The position numbers and the translations under genes are program-made. The notes below the pieces were generated by a model. That model searched no databases and was not told the DNA's origin. It saw only the letters and a list, made by a program, of their open reading frames with translations. 64,000 nt of DNA from positions 5,642,001 through 5,706,000 of the forward strand of contig NZ_CP104174.1 of the NCBI RefSeq assembly GCF_025200925.1, in the 5' to 3' direction. Source of the DNA: Bradyrhizobium sp. CB1015. Its GTDB lineage: Bacteria > Pseudomonadota > Alphaproteobacteria > Rhizobiales > Xanthobacteraceae. Below, one piece after another: positions 1 through 8,939 of this stretch (positions are counted from its first letter, which is position 1; every line of letters starts with the position of its first letter).

Positions 1-660
1 ATCGGCGATCTCGGCTGCTTCAGCTTTTATCCCGGCAAGAACCTGGGCGCGTTTGGTGAAGGCGGGGCACTCGTGACGGATCAGCCCGAACTTGCGAATC
101 GCGTCTCGCTGTTGCGCGATTGGGGTCAAGAGGCCAAATACAATCACGTGATCGCCGGATATAACTACCGCATGGACGGCATTCAGGGAGCGGTGCTGAA
201 CGTTAAGATGAACTACATTGAAGCTTGGACGGAGGCGCGCCGGGCAGTTGCCGCGGAATACGATCGGTTGCTATCGAGTCTCTCGTGCGCTCGTCCTCGG
301 TCACCGTGGAACAGCCGCCATGTCTACCATGTTTATGCTGTCAGGCTGTCGCGCCGCAACGAAGCGCTGAGCGCCCTCCAAGAGGCCGGCATTGGCGCCG
401 CCATCCATTACCCCGTTCCCGTGCATCTGCAGAAAGCATACGCAGAGCTCGGATATGGCCTGGGCGATCTTCCCGTCACTGAGCGGCTTGCGAACGAGTT
501 CCTCTCGCTCCCCATTTATCCGGAGCTGTTGTCGGAGCAGGTGGCCGAAATCGTTTCCACGTTGAAAAAGGTGATTGCCCCAGAGTTCGCGCGGTCCATC
601 GACGGCGAACGGGAAGATATTCTGGCACTGGCAAGGCCCAGCAATAGGAGCGCAAGTTGA
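1..660 (+). CDS. DegT/DnrJ/EryC1/StrS sugar aminotransferase, 5'-truncated by the window edge
   Basis: The frame is open from base 1, so only the C-terminal 219 residues are visible; the family is normally about 370-400 aa. Near the left edge is FSFYPGKNLGAFGEGG, the segment with the lysine (codon 13 of the window) that binds pyridoxal phosphate in this family. Family members transfer an amino group from glutamate to a keto-sugar nucleotide in the cytoplasm. The stop overlaps the next start by 4 nt, so the two are probably co-transcribed and translationally coupled. The neighbouring epimerase suggests a role in making an amino-sugar precursor for the polysaccharide. The exact substrate cannot be read from this part. 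It is a different gene from the aminotransferase at 3.05-4.27 kb. Confidence 0.9.
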   Translation: MGDLGCFSFYPGKNLGAFGEGGALVTDQPELANRVSLLRDWGQEAKYNHVIAGYNYRMDGIQGAVLNVKMNYIEAWTEARRAVAAEYDRLLSSLSCARPRSPWNSRHVYHVYAVRLSRRNEALSALQEAGIGAAIHYPVPVHLQKAYAELGYGLGDLPVTERLANEFLSLPIYPELLSEQVAEIVSTLKKVIAPEFARSIDGEREDILALARPSNRSAS

Positions 661-1658
661 TCGATCTCAAGGGCAAACGTATTCTGGTCACCGGGGGCGC
701 GGGCTTCATCGGGTCCCATATTATCGACCTGTTGTGCGACGAGGGCTGCATCGAAATCGTCGCTCTCGATAACATGGTCCGAGGTCGGCCGGAAAATCTC
801 CGACGGGCACTGGGACGCGGACCGGTGCGGCTAGTCCAGGGCGATATACGCGATGGCAAGCTGATGGGCGCACTGGTCAAGGCGGCCGATATTGTGTTTC
901 ACCAGGCTGCACTGCGCATCACTCACTGCGCCGCCGAACCTCATCTCGCCAAGGAAGTCATGGTTGACGCCACGTTCGACCTCCTTGACCTCTGCGTCAA
1001 GCACGATGTCGAAAAGGTGATTGCCGCCTCCTCTGCATCTGTGTACGGCATGGCGGAGGAGTTTCCCACGACCGAGCGACAGAATCCGTACGATAACCGA
1101 ACTCTGTACGGGGCCGCTAAGGCCTTCAATGAAGGGCTGCTCCGCGCGTACAATGACATGTACGGCCTCGACTACGTCGCTTTCCGATATTTCAACGTGT
1201 ATGGCAGCCGTATGGACATCCATGGACGTTACACCGAGGTGCTGATCCGCTGGATGGAGCGGCTGGAGGCCGGCCTGCCTCCTGTTATCTTCGGTGAGGG
1301 CGGCCATACTATGGATTTCGTGCACGTACGCGATGTCGCCCGCGCCAATATCCTCGCGGCGAGGTCGAAGGTGACGGACGAGGTGTTCAACGTAGGCAGC
1401 GGCACCGAGACAAGTTTGGTGCAGCTCGCTCAAGTCCTCGCGTCGGTAATGGGAAAGCAGGGGATAGACCTAGAATTCGCACCAGAGCGTTCGATCAATC
1501 CAGTGCCACGCCGGCAGGCATCTACCGGAAAAGCGGAGCGCCTGCTGGGATTCCGGGCTACCACTGCGCTTGACCACGGCCTCTCAGAGCTTGTCAAATG
1601 GTGGCGCGCGGAGCGCGAGCTCGCTGCCGGTGCTCCACGACAGGTAGCTGCATCATGA
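657..1658 (+). CDS. NAD-dependent epimerase/dehydratase (extended SDR, sugar nucleotide)
   Basis: A 333-aa extended short-chain dehydrogenase acting on a sugar nucleotide in the cytoplasm. The Rossmann motif TGGAGFIGSH covers residues 12-21. The active-site pair is Tyr151/Lys155 in LYGAAKAFNEG, with a serine-rich strand (ASSASVYG) before it. Length and motifs fit UDP-glucose/UDP-GlcNAc 4-epimerase-like enzymes. I chose a TTG start at 657 because AGGAG lies at 646-650 and the first residues lead straight into the Rossmann strand. It overlaps the upstream aminotransferase by 4 nt. The precise sugar is not determinable here; a 4-epimerase, 5-epimerase or 4,6-dehydratase role is possible. Confidence 0.9.
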   Translation: MIDLKGKRILVTGGAGFIGSHIIDLLCDEGCIEIVALDNMVRGRPENLRRALGRGPVRLVQGDIRDGKLMGALVKAADIVFHQAALRITHCAAEPHLAKEVMVDATFDLLDLCVKHDVEKVIAASSASVYGMAEEFPTTERQNPYDNRTLYGAAKAFNEGLLRAYNDMYGLDYVAFRYFNVYGSRMDIHGRYTEVLIRWMERLEAGLPPVIFGEGGHTMDFVHVRDVARANILAARSKVTDEVFNVGSGTETSLVQLAQVLASVMGKQGIDLEFAPERSINPVPRRQASTGKAERLLGFRATTALDHGLSELVKWWRAERELAAGAPRQVAAS

Positions 1659-1855
1659 TTCGGACCGAAATGTTGCTGCTGGCCGACGAAAAGGCCGGGG
1701 CTGCGAGCAGCCGTCCTGTCTGCTTGAGTTTTCATAAGGTCGGCGAGTGGCCGCTTTCGAGCGCGAGTTCGCCGCCCTTGCCGGCGTCCCTTTCGCATCA
1801 GCTCGCTAAAAATTCCGCACAACGACGTGATTACGCTGAATCAATTACCGGATGA
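1655..1855 (+). pseudogene. Probable remnant of a DegT-type aminotransferase 5' end
   Basis: Just after the epimerase an ATG at 1655 overlaps its stop. It opens a 66-codon frame whose product looks like no protein I know. In another frame, from 1747, the translation VAAFEREFAALAGVPFASAR runs into a stop. That resembles the conserved N-terminal stretch of DegT aminotransferases; compare VAVFEREFATVVGAPHACAV in the intact gene at 3.05-4.27 kb. Seen: the short match and the disrupted frame. Inferred: a third aminotransferase gene once followed the epimerase and was deleted or recombined away. No function is expected. Confidence 0.35.
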
Positions 1856-1906
1856 CTGTCATCGAGGCTGCGTCCCGGGCGGCTCTCGAAGCGGCGCCCG
1901 CCACCG

Positions 1907-3031
1907 CTAATGAGACTTGGAGTTCGCCAGAGTTTCGCGAATTTCTGCCATTCTGTCCCTCAAGGCGACCACGACGTCTCCTGCGCCGAGACCAAGAAGT
2001 GCTTGTTTAACCGTGATCGCGAGTCGCGCGCCATCATACTTGCGGCTCAGCGCGTAGTAACTTCTTGCCCGCTGGAATTCGCGCCTAGCAAAGCAACGGT
2101 CCGCCACAATTTCCCAGGTCCGAGCGCGAATGGCATTCTCTTCGAGCGGGTCGATTGTGTTCTCATGAAGAGAGTCCTCGAATTCCTGCACGGTCATAAG
2201 AAAGGTCGACTTCCCGAACTCTCTGCCAACAATGTTGTGCCCGTATTGATAGGCGATACGATATCGGCACAATCCCACAACGTCCAAATACCCTAGCGCA
2301 CGTGCCTCATTGTGAATTCGCCATAAAACCGCCAAGCCGTCTTTAAAACGGACGGCGAAATGTTCGCCGGTGAGGTGATTTGTCATGCTGAGATCATGCT
2401 TGCGGTAGTTCACCATGGGCTCGCTGAAGTAGGCGACATCATAGTGTAAAGCGAAAAGGCACCATAGGAACCAGTCCGCGGCATAGGGCAGGTCCAATGG
2501 AAACGCTCCCAGCTTGTCGTAGCATTCTCGGCGTACCATGCCCGACGCAGCGATCACAAAATTCCCTGCCCGCAACAGTCGTTTTGTAAACTTCTTGCCC
2601 GAAAAAATTGTGTCGCGCTTCGAAATGGATCCTTCCAGTTCTGTTTCAACGTCATTCTCGAGACTGATAGCGGGGCAACAAGCATAACCCACGCCCGGGT
2701 TTGTCTCCATAATTCCAAGATAGCGCTCCAGAATGTAGGCGTTTCGCAACCTGTCATCCGCAGAGATGAGCCACACATACCGGCCCCGCGCCATCGCAAT
2801 TCCGTAGTTATAGTTTTTAAGGTGACCGATGTTTTTGTCATGTCGAACAGATTTTACGCGCGGGTCGTTAAACGAGCGTGCAACATCCGGAGTGTTGTCC
2901 GGAGAGCAATCATCCAGAATGAGAACCTCGAAGTCGCGATAAGACTGGGCAAGAATCGAATTTACGCAATCCCGAAGCACATGCGCCAGTTTGTAGCACG
3001 GAACTATGAAACTGACTGTCGGGGCATCCAT
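1907..3031 (-). CDS. Family 2 glycosyltransferase
   Basis: A 374-aa GT-A fold glycosyltransferase, probably adding a sugar to the lipid-linked repeat unit at the inner membrane face. The N-terminus SFIVPCYKLAHVLRDC followed by VLILDDCSPDN is the nucleotide-sugar-binding start of family 2 enzymes. LISADDRLRN carries the metal-binding DxD-like site. The start was set at 3031 because the protein homologous to the family begins there (MDAPTVSF); the frame extends upstream only inside the preceding aminotransferase gene. It lies 20 nt downstream of that gene and is the last gene of the minus-strand block. The donor and acceptor sugars are unknown. Confidence 0.88.
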   Translation of the reverse strand: MDAPTVSFIVPCYKLAHVLRDCVNSILAQSYRDFEVLILDDCSPDNTPDVARSFNDPRVKSVRHDKNIGHLKNYNYGIAMARGRYVWLISADDRLRNAYILERYLGIMETNPGVGYACCPAISLENDVETELEGSISKRDTIFSGKKFTKRLLRAGNFVIAASGMVRRECYDKLGAFPLDLPYAADWFLWCLFALHYDVAYFSEPMVNYRKHDLSMTNHLTGEHFAVRFKDGLAVLWRIHNEARALGYLDVVGLCRYRIAYQYGHNIVGREFGKSTFLMTVQEFEDSLHENTIDPLEENAIRARTWEIVADRCFARREFQRARSYYALSRKYDGARLAITVKQALLGLGAGDVVVALRDRMAEIRETLANSKSH

Positions 3032-3051
3032 AGGTACGATCTTTCCAGCTG

Positions 3052-4266
3052 CTATATTGCGTTTCGCAACGCATCGGCAATCCGAACCTGATCTCCTTCG
3101 CTCATCTGAGCGTAAATCGGAAGCAGGATCGAACGATCCTGCGCGATCTCTGATTGGCGCAGGCCATGGCGTTGCGTTTCGCCAGCATAAGGAGGCTCCC
3201 GGTGCGAACACATGATGCCTCGGCGCGTCGCAATGCCCTGGTCCAACAGGCTCTGCATCACCGTGCGCTGATTGACGCGATCCGGCAGGCGCACGCAATA
3301 GCTCTGCCAATTGGATCGCGCCCATGATGGCTCGAGCGGCAGTCTCAGCCCCTCGATGTTTCCGAGCAATTCGGCATAGCGGGAGGCTATCGTGCGGCGG
3401 CGCGCGACAAGCTGCGCCAGCCTCTCAAGCTGCTTGCGACCGACGGCCGCCTGAATATCCGTCATCCGGTAGTTGAAAGCGACCATCAGATAATCCTCCA
3501 AGATTACCTGCCGCGCCCCGTGCCGAACTGTATCTGGCACGCTCATGCCGTGTTGGCGTAGCAGTCTGAACTTGGGATCGAGGTCTGCGTCGGACGTAGT
3601 TAGCATGCCCCCTTCACCAGTTGTAATGACCTTGCGCGGATGGAATGAGAAGCAGGCGATGTCGCCATGCGGCTTGCCGATGGGGTCCCATCGGCCATCG
3701 ATGCGGATCTGGCTTCCTGCAGCACAAGCGGCGTCCTCGATCAGCAGGATACCATGGCGCTTGGCGAGGGCCAACAGCGCCCCCAGATCGCACGGCATGC
3801 CCATCTGGTGGACGGCGAGTATCGCACGCGTACGCGGCGTGATTGCTTCAGCCGCGCATGCCGGATCAATATTATAGGTCTCCGGATCAATATCGACGAA
3901 AACCGGCGTGGCACCGCAGTATCTGATTGAGTTTGCCGTCGCGATGAAGGAGTGACTGGCGGTAATCACCTCGTCGCCGGGCCCGACATTCACGGCCATC
4001 AAAGCGAGGTGTAGCGCGGTCGTGCAGTTTGAGACCGCGCACGCGTGAGGCGCGCCCACCACGGTTGCAAACTCGCGCTCGAACACTGCGACCTGCGGTC
4101 CTTGCGAAACCCAGCCGGACAGTACAGCCTCGCGGGCCGCATTGGCCTCGTCCTCACCAAGCAGCGGCAACGCAATCGGGATATCGATTTCCGATTTGAT
4201 CTGGTGTTGAGCGTTCGAACCGTGGAAAGGATTCAAGGTGATAGCCTCTTGCGTCGGAGAAACCAC
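3052..4266 (-). CDS. DegT/DnrJ/EryC1/StrS aminotransferase (WbpE/WlbC-like)
   Basis: A complete 404-aa PLP-dependent aminotransferase. The cofactor lysine is in CFSFHPRKVITTGEGG, and the aspartate that contacts the pyridine ring is in LLIEDAACAAGS. The substrate-binding start GWVSQGPQVAVFEREF is typical of the sugar-aminotransferase family. Together with the Gfo/Idh dehydrogenase (7.7-8.7 kb) and hexapeptide acetyltransferase (5.55-6.05 kb) of the same block, it fits the step that aminates UDP-3-keto-GlcNAcA to UDP-GlcNAc3NA. That pathway assignment is inference from the gene trio. About 15 extra residues precede the family's usual N-terminus, so a later start is possible. An AT-rich 140-bp gap lies upstream. 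Confidence 0.88.
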   Translation of the reverse strand: MVSPTQEAITLNPFHGSNAQHQIKSEIDIPIALPLLGEDEANAAREAVLSGWVSQGPQVAVFEREFATVVGAPHACAVSNCTTALHLALMAVNVGPGDEVITASHSFIATANSIRYCGATPVFVDIDPETYNIDPACAAEAITPRTRAILAVHQMGMPCDLGALLALAKRHGILLIEDAACAAGSQIRIDGRWDPIGKPHGDIACFSFHPRKVITTGEGGMLTTSDADLDPKFRLLRQHGMSVPDTVRHGARQVILEDYLMVAFNYRMTDIQAAVGRKQLERLAQLVARRRTIASRYAELLGNIEGLRLPLEPSWARSNWQSYCVRLPDRVNQRTVMQSLLDQGIATRRGIMCSHREPPYAGETQRHGLRQSEIAQDRSILLPIYAQMSEGDQVRIADALRNAI

Positions 4267-4406
4267 TTTAGCGATTAAATCACATCAAACAACGTAAATA
4301 AATGTTTTAATCAAGCGGGTGCTCCGTCCTCAACTCGAATGTTCGTTGCACTCCGCGGCTGCCGTAGTTTGCTGCTGTTATGCTGTTGCAATAGCCTGCT
4401 GCGGTT

Positions 4407-5525
4407 TTACATTCCGGTGAACCGCCACAGCCGCCAACCCAATTTTCCGCTGAACATCCGAACTTGCTCACGGCCCAGAAAAATGGGATTGCGCCGGGCG
4501 CTTTCGATTCCGGCTTTTCGCCGCCGTTCGAGGGCGGCCCATTCTCGCGATTCAGCCACTTTCGGATCGAGCCGCAAGGCAAACGACTTGTATGAGTCTA
4601 CGCGTCCGGATCCTCCCGCATCCGACATGAAATCAGCGATTGCAAAATGAAGGGCCTGCCGCGCGAGCGTTTGATAAACTGTTCTGCGCAGGTCCAAATC
4701 CTGGGCTGCGGTCAGCGCCGCGTCGAACGCCCTCTTCGTCTCCTCCAGATTGATCAGTGTCGTGCCATACTGCACCCTGCTCATGTTCGAGCCGTGAAGC
4801 CGGTAATACATCTGATCCACACCACCGACGATGCCGACGTCCGATACCAGGGCCGCGCGGAGCCACCACTCCAGATCACCACTATGAGGAAGATCTTTTC
4901 GGTAACCTCCAACTTTCTCGAGCACACTGCGCCTGATCAGCGCATCACTGGATCGGATGACGTTGCCCCCCCGCCGGCACAAAGCAGACACCCATTGCTT
5001 ACCGTTCCACACCGTCCAGCGCCTCGCCTCGGTGCGCGCCGGCGGCAAAATCGAGGTGAAGGGCACCGACCAACCATAGGCAAACCCGACTGTCGGATGC
5101 ATTTCCATAAGCGTCGCCGCGCGAGCCAACGCGCCAGGAGTCAGAACATCGTCGGCTGAGAGAAGGAAAACATATGTTCCTGTGGCTTGAGCGAATCCGA
5201 TATTATAGGTCTCGATATGTCCCTTGTTTCGGCTGTTACGAATGAGCTTCACTCTTGAATCCGCGTCGGTGAAGCGATGCGCAATTTGACTGCTTTGGTC
5301 AGTAGACGCGTCATCCACGACGATGATGTCGATGTCGACGCCTTCCTGGGTCAGGATACTCTTCAGGCAATCGGGTAGGAAGCGGCCATAGTTGTAGCAC
5401 GGCACAACAACCGAGACTCGAGCTGGCGCAGACTCCAGGCGCGAAGGCCGCAGAATGCGCGGCGAACCTCTGCGCGAGGCAACTAGTTTCTGAAGTGCCA
5501 GATCAAGCATCGAGGTGCACGCCAA
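4407..5525 (-). CDS. Family 2 glycosyltransferase
   Basis: A 372-aa cytoplasmic GT2 enzyme. Residues ARVSVVVPCYNYGRFLPDCL, then IIVVDDASTDQS, form the nucleotide-binding N-terminal half. LLSADDVLTPGALA contains the metal-binding acidic site, and SGDLEWWLRAA is a typical acceptor-side motif. About 35 residues precede the catalytic domain. It starts 26 nt downstream of the acetyltransferase gene, so both are probably in one transcript with the flippase. It most likely adds one sugar of the repeat unit. The C-terminal 60 residues are rich in basic residues and may help membrane association (inference). Confidence 0.87.
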   Translation of the reverse strand: MACTSMLDLALQKLVASRRGSPRILRPSRLESAPARVSVVVPCYNYGRFLPDCLKSILTQEGVDIDIIVVDDASTDQSSQIAHRFTDADSRVKLIRNSRNKGHIETYNIGFAQATGTYVFLLSADDVLTPGALARAATLMEMHPTVGFAYGWSVPFTSILPPARTEARRWTVWNGKQWVSALCRRGGNVIRSSDALIRRSVLEKVGGYRKDLPHSGDLEWWLRAALVSDVGIVGGVDQMYYRLHGSNMSRVQYGTTLINLEETKRAFDAALTAAQDLDLRRTVYQTLARQALHFAIADFMSDAGGSGRVDSYKSFALRLDPKVAESREWAALERRRKAGIESARRNPIFLGREQVRMFSGKLGWRLWRFTGM

Positions 5526-5551
5526 TGTCCCTCCTGCTCAGACACAGACTC

Positions 5552-6049
5552 CTATGTCGGTGCGGCCGCTGAACGTATATTGTCAGCGACGGACATCGTC
5601 CGGGCGGGCACCCCTGCCACGATCGCTCCTGCCGGAACGTCACGCGTCACCACCGCGCCGGCCCCGATCATGGCTCCGGGGCCGATCGTTATGCCGCACA
5701 GGATAGTAGCATTCGACCCAATCGACGCTCTCGCGCCGACCCGGGTCGGCTCGACCGCCCAATCGGCAGAGCCCTGAAGCCGTCCGTCGGCGGTAGTGGC
5801 CTGGGGGTATTTGTCGTTAGTGAACATGACTCCATGCCCGATGAACACTCCATCCTCGATCGTTACGCCCTCGCAAATGAATGTGTGCGAGGATATTTTG
5901 CAGCGTGATCCGATCTTCGCGCCCGACTGGATTTCGACGAAGGTACCGATCTTCGTCTCATCCCCGATTGCGCACCCATAAAGGTTGACCAACTCCAAGT
6001 GAAAGATCTTCACATCCGTGCCTAGTCTTACGTCCTTCGAAATGGGCAT
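5552..6049 (-). CDS. Hexapeptide-repeat N-acetyltransferase (WbpD/WlbB-like)
   Basis: A 165-aa left-handed beta-helix acyltransferase. Imperfect hexapeptide repeats run through most of the protein (IGDETKIGTFVEIQSGAKIG, then IGSNATILCGITIGPGAMIG). CEGVTIEDGVFIGHGVMFTN with the following DKYP is characteristic of the WbpD/WlbB branch, which acetylates the 3-amino group of UDP-GlcNAc3NA using acetyl-CoA. Normal length for that branch is about 190 aa; this one is slightly short. It sits 25 nt after the flippase gene. The dehydrogenase and aminotransferase needed for the same pathway are in this block, which supports the call. Confidence 0.88.
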   Translation of the reverse strand: MPISKDVRLGTDVKIFHLELVNLYGCAIGDETKIGTFVEIQSGAKIGSRCKISSHTFICEGVTIEDGVFIGHGVMFTNDKYPQATTADGRLQGSADWAVEPTRVGARASIGSNATILCGITIGPGAMIGAGAVVTRDVPAGAIVAGVPARTMSVADNIRSAAAPT

Positions 6050-6074
6050 CTACGCCTCCAACCCTTGTGAATGA

Positions 6075-7550
6075 CTATAATGCCGACCGTGACAACAGTC
6101 TCGGTGCAAAGCGAGCGAGACCGGCTGCGGTGCGATGGACATGATGCAGAAGCGGATGATTGGTCAGCGCCAGCCCCAACCACCACCCCAGCGCACCAAC
6201 CGACAACGACAAAGCAAGCCCGAAAGGCGAAGAGAGCACACCCGCAGTCGTCAGCGCCGCACAACCTGCTACCCCGGTAGCCGTTGTGGCCGCGACAATA
6301 CTGCTCTTCATCAACGCGAGAGCAACCTCCGCTAGTCGAAGGCGCAGATGCCGCCCGATGAAGTAGATCGCGACCGCCGCCTGAAACGGCAATGTTAGAA
6401 GTGTGGATGCGGCGACAGCTTGCACACCGAAGAAGGATGCGCCCAACACCACAAGAACGGATGGCGGGACCGAGATCATTGAGGAGATCAATGCATCTCG
6501 CACACTTCCAACAGCTACAAGCATCGGATAGCTCAAGCACGCGGCGAATAGTGCCATGCTTGCGATACAAAGCAGACGCACGAGCGGCACGATCTCAAGC
6601 CAGGACTGGCCGAGCCAGATCGAAATGATCGGTTCCGCCATTAGCGCAATGAATATCATGAATGGCCATTGCACGGCCGAAAGCAGCCCAATCGAGTTCA
6701 GGTAAATGGTCTTGAGGTCTTCCCCGGCCTTTCGCCTTTCGACAATTGCCGGCATGATGACTGGATCCAACACTCGCGAGACAAGCTTGTCAAACATCTG
6801 CGTCAGGTTGATTGCGCGGCTGTACAGACCCAACGACATGAAATCGAGAATCTTCCCGAGAAACAGCTGGGGCGCGAGATTGTAGAACACGTTAATGACG
6901 CTCACGCCGCTCGAATAGAGGCCAAAGCTGACGACCTCTCGATATCCGCTGAGCGAGGGACGCAGGAGTGCGCCAACACCCTGCTGCCTGGCAAGCAGCA
7001 TCGCTGTAAGGATGATGCTCCCCGCTACGCCGCCCCAGATCGGCGCCATATAGCTAAATCCCGCCATCGCAAGGCCGATCGAAACCACGACTCCGCCCGC
7101 GCTGGACGCGAGATTGTAAGTAGCGAGCGCGCCGAATTTCAGTTCTCTGCGCAACAGCGCGGATATCGTCCCGGAGAACGGCGCCAGCAGAAAGTTCAAT
7201 GAGGTAACCTCAAGACCTCTCTTCAGCTCGTGCTCCGCGTACCAATGCGATAGAGGGCCGCCGAGGGCGAACAGAAGGCCCGCAATTCCCAACGAGATCC
7301 CCAACGTGACGGTGAATGCCGAACGAACGTCTTCAGACGATAATTCATCTTTCTGAATAAGATAGTTCGCGCCGCCGAATTCCTGAAAAGATGCCGTAAG
7401 AACGGCAGCGATGGCATTTACTACAGCAAAGACCCCGAACTCTGCCGGTGACAAGAGGCGGGAAAGAACTGCCGTCGCAAAAAAAATCAGGATCACGCCG
7501 CCATAGCGATCGGCCGCCGAAAGCAAGATCGACCGTTGCACCGAAGTCAT
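6075..7550 (-). CDS. wzx: Wzx-type oligosaccharide flippase
   Basis: A 491-aa polytopic inner-membrane protein of the MATE/Wzx superfamily. It has many hydrophobic segments and a start typical of WzxC-like polysaccharide exporters (AVLSRLLSPAEFGVFAVVNA; FQEFGGANYLIQ). These proteins flip the undecaprenyl-linked repeat unit from the cytoplasmic to the periplasmic face. It forms a system with the polymerase candidate and Wzc-like kinase encoded at 22.5-26.9 kb. It is followed after 25 nt by the acetyltransferase gene. No frameshift is seen. Substrate specificity cannot be read from the sequence. Confidence 0.87.
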   Translation of the reverse strand: MTSVQRSILLSAADRYGGVILIFFATAVLSRLLSPAEFGVFAVVNAIAAVLTASFQEFGGANYLIQKDELSSEDVRSAFTVTLGISLGIAGLLFALGGPLSHWYAEHELKRGLEVTSLNFLLAPFSGTISALLRRELKFGALATYNLASSAGGVVVSIGLAMAGFSYMAPIWGGVAGSIILTAMLLARQQGVGALLRPSLSGYREVVSFGLYSSGVSVINVFYNLAPQLFLGKILDFMSLGLYSRAINLTQMFDKLVSRVLDPVIMPAIVERRKAGEDLKTIYLNSIGLLSAVQWPFMIFIALMAEPIISIWLGQSWLEIVPLVRLLCIASMALFAACLSYPMLVAVGSVRDALISSMISVPPSVLVVLGASFFGVQAVAASTLLTLPFQAAVAIYFIGRHLRLRLAEVALALMKSSIVAATTATGVAGCAALTTAGVLSSPFGLALSLSVGALGWWLGLALTNHPLLHHVHRTAAGLARFAPRLLSRSAL

Positions 7551-7685
7551 TGCGGCTCGCTCGCAAACTTGTTCCGAGTTTTGATGCCCGAGCGTCTTGG
7601 CCGCCAGCTATCGGTCCGGCCGCTCTCGCTCCTAGCTCGATCTGATGAGTGTATTCTGATTCTGTCGCCCATGTTGTACGTCAGC

Positions 7686-8732
7686 TCAGCCAGCCAGCTC
7701 TTTCTCTGGACGGGCCAAGCGAACCGGATTGCCTTGCTTGGCAATGGAGCGGGAAGCTGCCTCCAAGATTTGCACGACCTGTAATCCAGTAGTCCCGCTG
7801 CTTAGAGGACTGTCACCGCTGCGGATACATTCGACGAAGTGCTTTGCCTCAACGCTGAGCGCCTCGTTTGCTCCGAGATGGGGGGCCCACATGTCTCCGG
7901 CTCGGTATCCGATCCGAAGCTGGTGCGCCGCCTGGGGGGAGTGGTTGACCGAAATGCCCTTATCATAGACTTTTATCTTTTCGGTCGGCTCAAGATCATC
8001 GTACACAATCATCTTGCGACTACCGCCGATGAAGGTCTGCCTGACCTTGATTGGAGAAAGCCAGTTGACATTGATCTGAGCGATACAACTGTTGTCGAAG
8101 AACAGCGTCACGTGCGCCATGTTTTCCGGTGTTCCACGGACGTGCGTCGCTCCGGTTGCAGAAACGGCAATCGGCGCCTCTTTCAAAATGTACTGGATGA
8201 TCGATATGTCATGCACGGCCAGATCCCAGATAACATTGACATCCTGCTGAAATAGCCCGAGGCTTGCACGATTCCCATTGTAGTAGAGAATGTCGCCCAA
8301 CTCGTCTTCGCGAATCAGCTGACGAATCTTCTGTACGGCCGACGTATAGATGAACGTGTGGTCGACCATAAGAGTCAGATTACGGAGCTGGGCTTCATCG
8401 ATTAGCCGACGGACTTGATCCGCACTCTGCGCCAACGGCTTTTCGACCAAAACGTGCTTCCCCGCTTTGAGCGCTGCCATCGCAATTTCAAAGTGACTAT
8501 GTACAGGCGTTGCGATTGCCACCGCGTCGACTTTCGTACTCTCGATGACATCGTGGATCCTGGTCGTAGTTGTAGTACGAGGGTACAAGCGCGCACATGA
8601 TGCGAGTCTAGCAGGGTCCAGGTCGCAGACCGCCACAAGCTCGCAGCCTTCCGTGTTCACAAAATTGCGCACGAGATTGGGACCCCAATAACCGTACCCT
8701 ATAACCGCGACTCTGATTCGCCCGCTCAACAT
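7686..8732 (-). CDS. Gfo/Idh/MocA sugar-nucleotide dehydrogenase (WbpB/WlbA-like)
   Basis: A 348-aa NAD(P)-dependent oxidoreductase. The N-terminal Rossmann motif is VAVIGYGYWGPNLVRNF. The catalytic lysine is in the family motif HVLVEKPLAQS, and an active-site histidine is likely in WDLAVHDISII. WlbA/WbpB members oxidise C3 of UDP-GlcNAc-uronate before transamination. Co-occurrence with WbpE-like and WbpD-like genes in the same minus-strand block supports that substrate, by inference. An inositol- or other sugar-dehydrogenase role is the alternative. The ribosome-binding site is weak. A 135-bp gap separates it from the flippase gene. Confidence 0.85.
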   Translation of the reverse strand: MLSGRIRVAVIGYGYWGPNLVRNFVNTEGCELVAVCDLDPARLASCARLYPRTTTTTRIHDVIESTKVDAVAIATPVHSHFEIAMAALKAGKHVLVEKPLAQSADQVRRLIDEAQLRNLTLMVDHTFIYTSAVQKIRQLIREDELGDILYYNGNRASLGLFQQDVNVIWDLAVHDISIIQYILKEAPIAVSATGATHVRGTPENMAHVTLFFDNSCIAQINVNWLSPIKVRQTFIGGSRKMIVYDDLEPTEKIKVYDKGISVNHSPQAAHQLRIGYRAGDMWAPHLGANEALSVEAKHFVECIRSGDSPLSSGTTGLQVVQILEAASRSIAKQGNPVRLARPEKELAG

Positions 8733-8939
8733 CTTTCATGTCCCTATCAGTGATCTCAGCGCATTGACTGCCTGAGGGATAAAGAAGTGCACCCTCCGCA
8801 TTTAATAGTAAATAGTATTTATACATTAATATCACAAAAATAATTAAATCCACACTTATAATGAGTTCAGGAAGCTTCGATGGTTTCTATAGCCACGCAA
8901 CTGCAGACGCATACGCCTAGGCCGCGGGCCCTTGCTGGC
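8733..8939. promoter_or_regulatory. AT-rich gap upstream of the Gfo/Idh gene
   Basis: From about 8795 to 8875 the sequence is almost entirely A and T (ttaatagtaaatagtattta, then aattaaatcc), in sharp contrast to the GC-rich genes around it. It lies between the stop of one minus-strand gene and the start of the next. It is a likely promoter or H-NS-type binding region. No single -35/-10 pair stands out. Confidence 0.4.
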
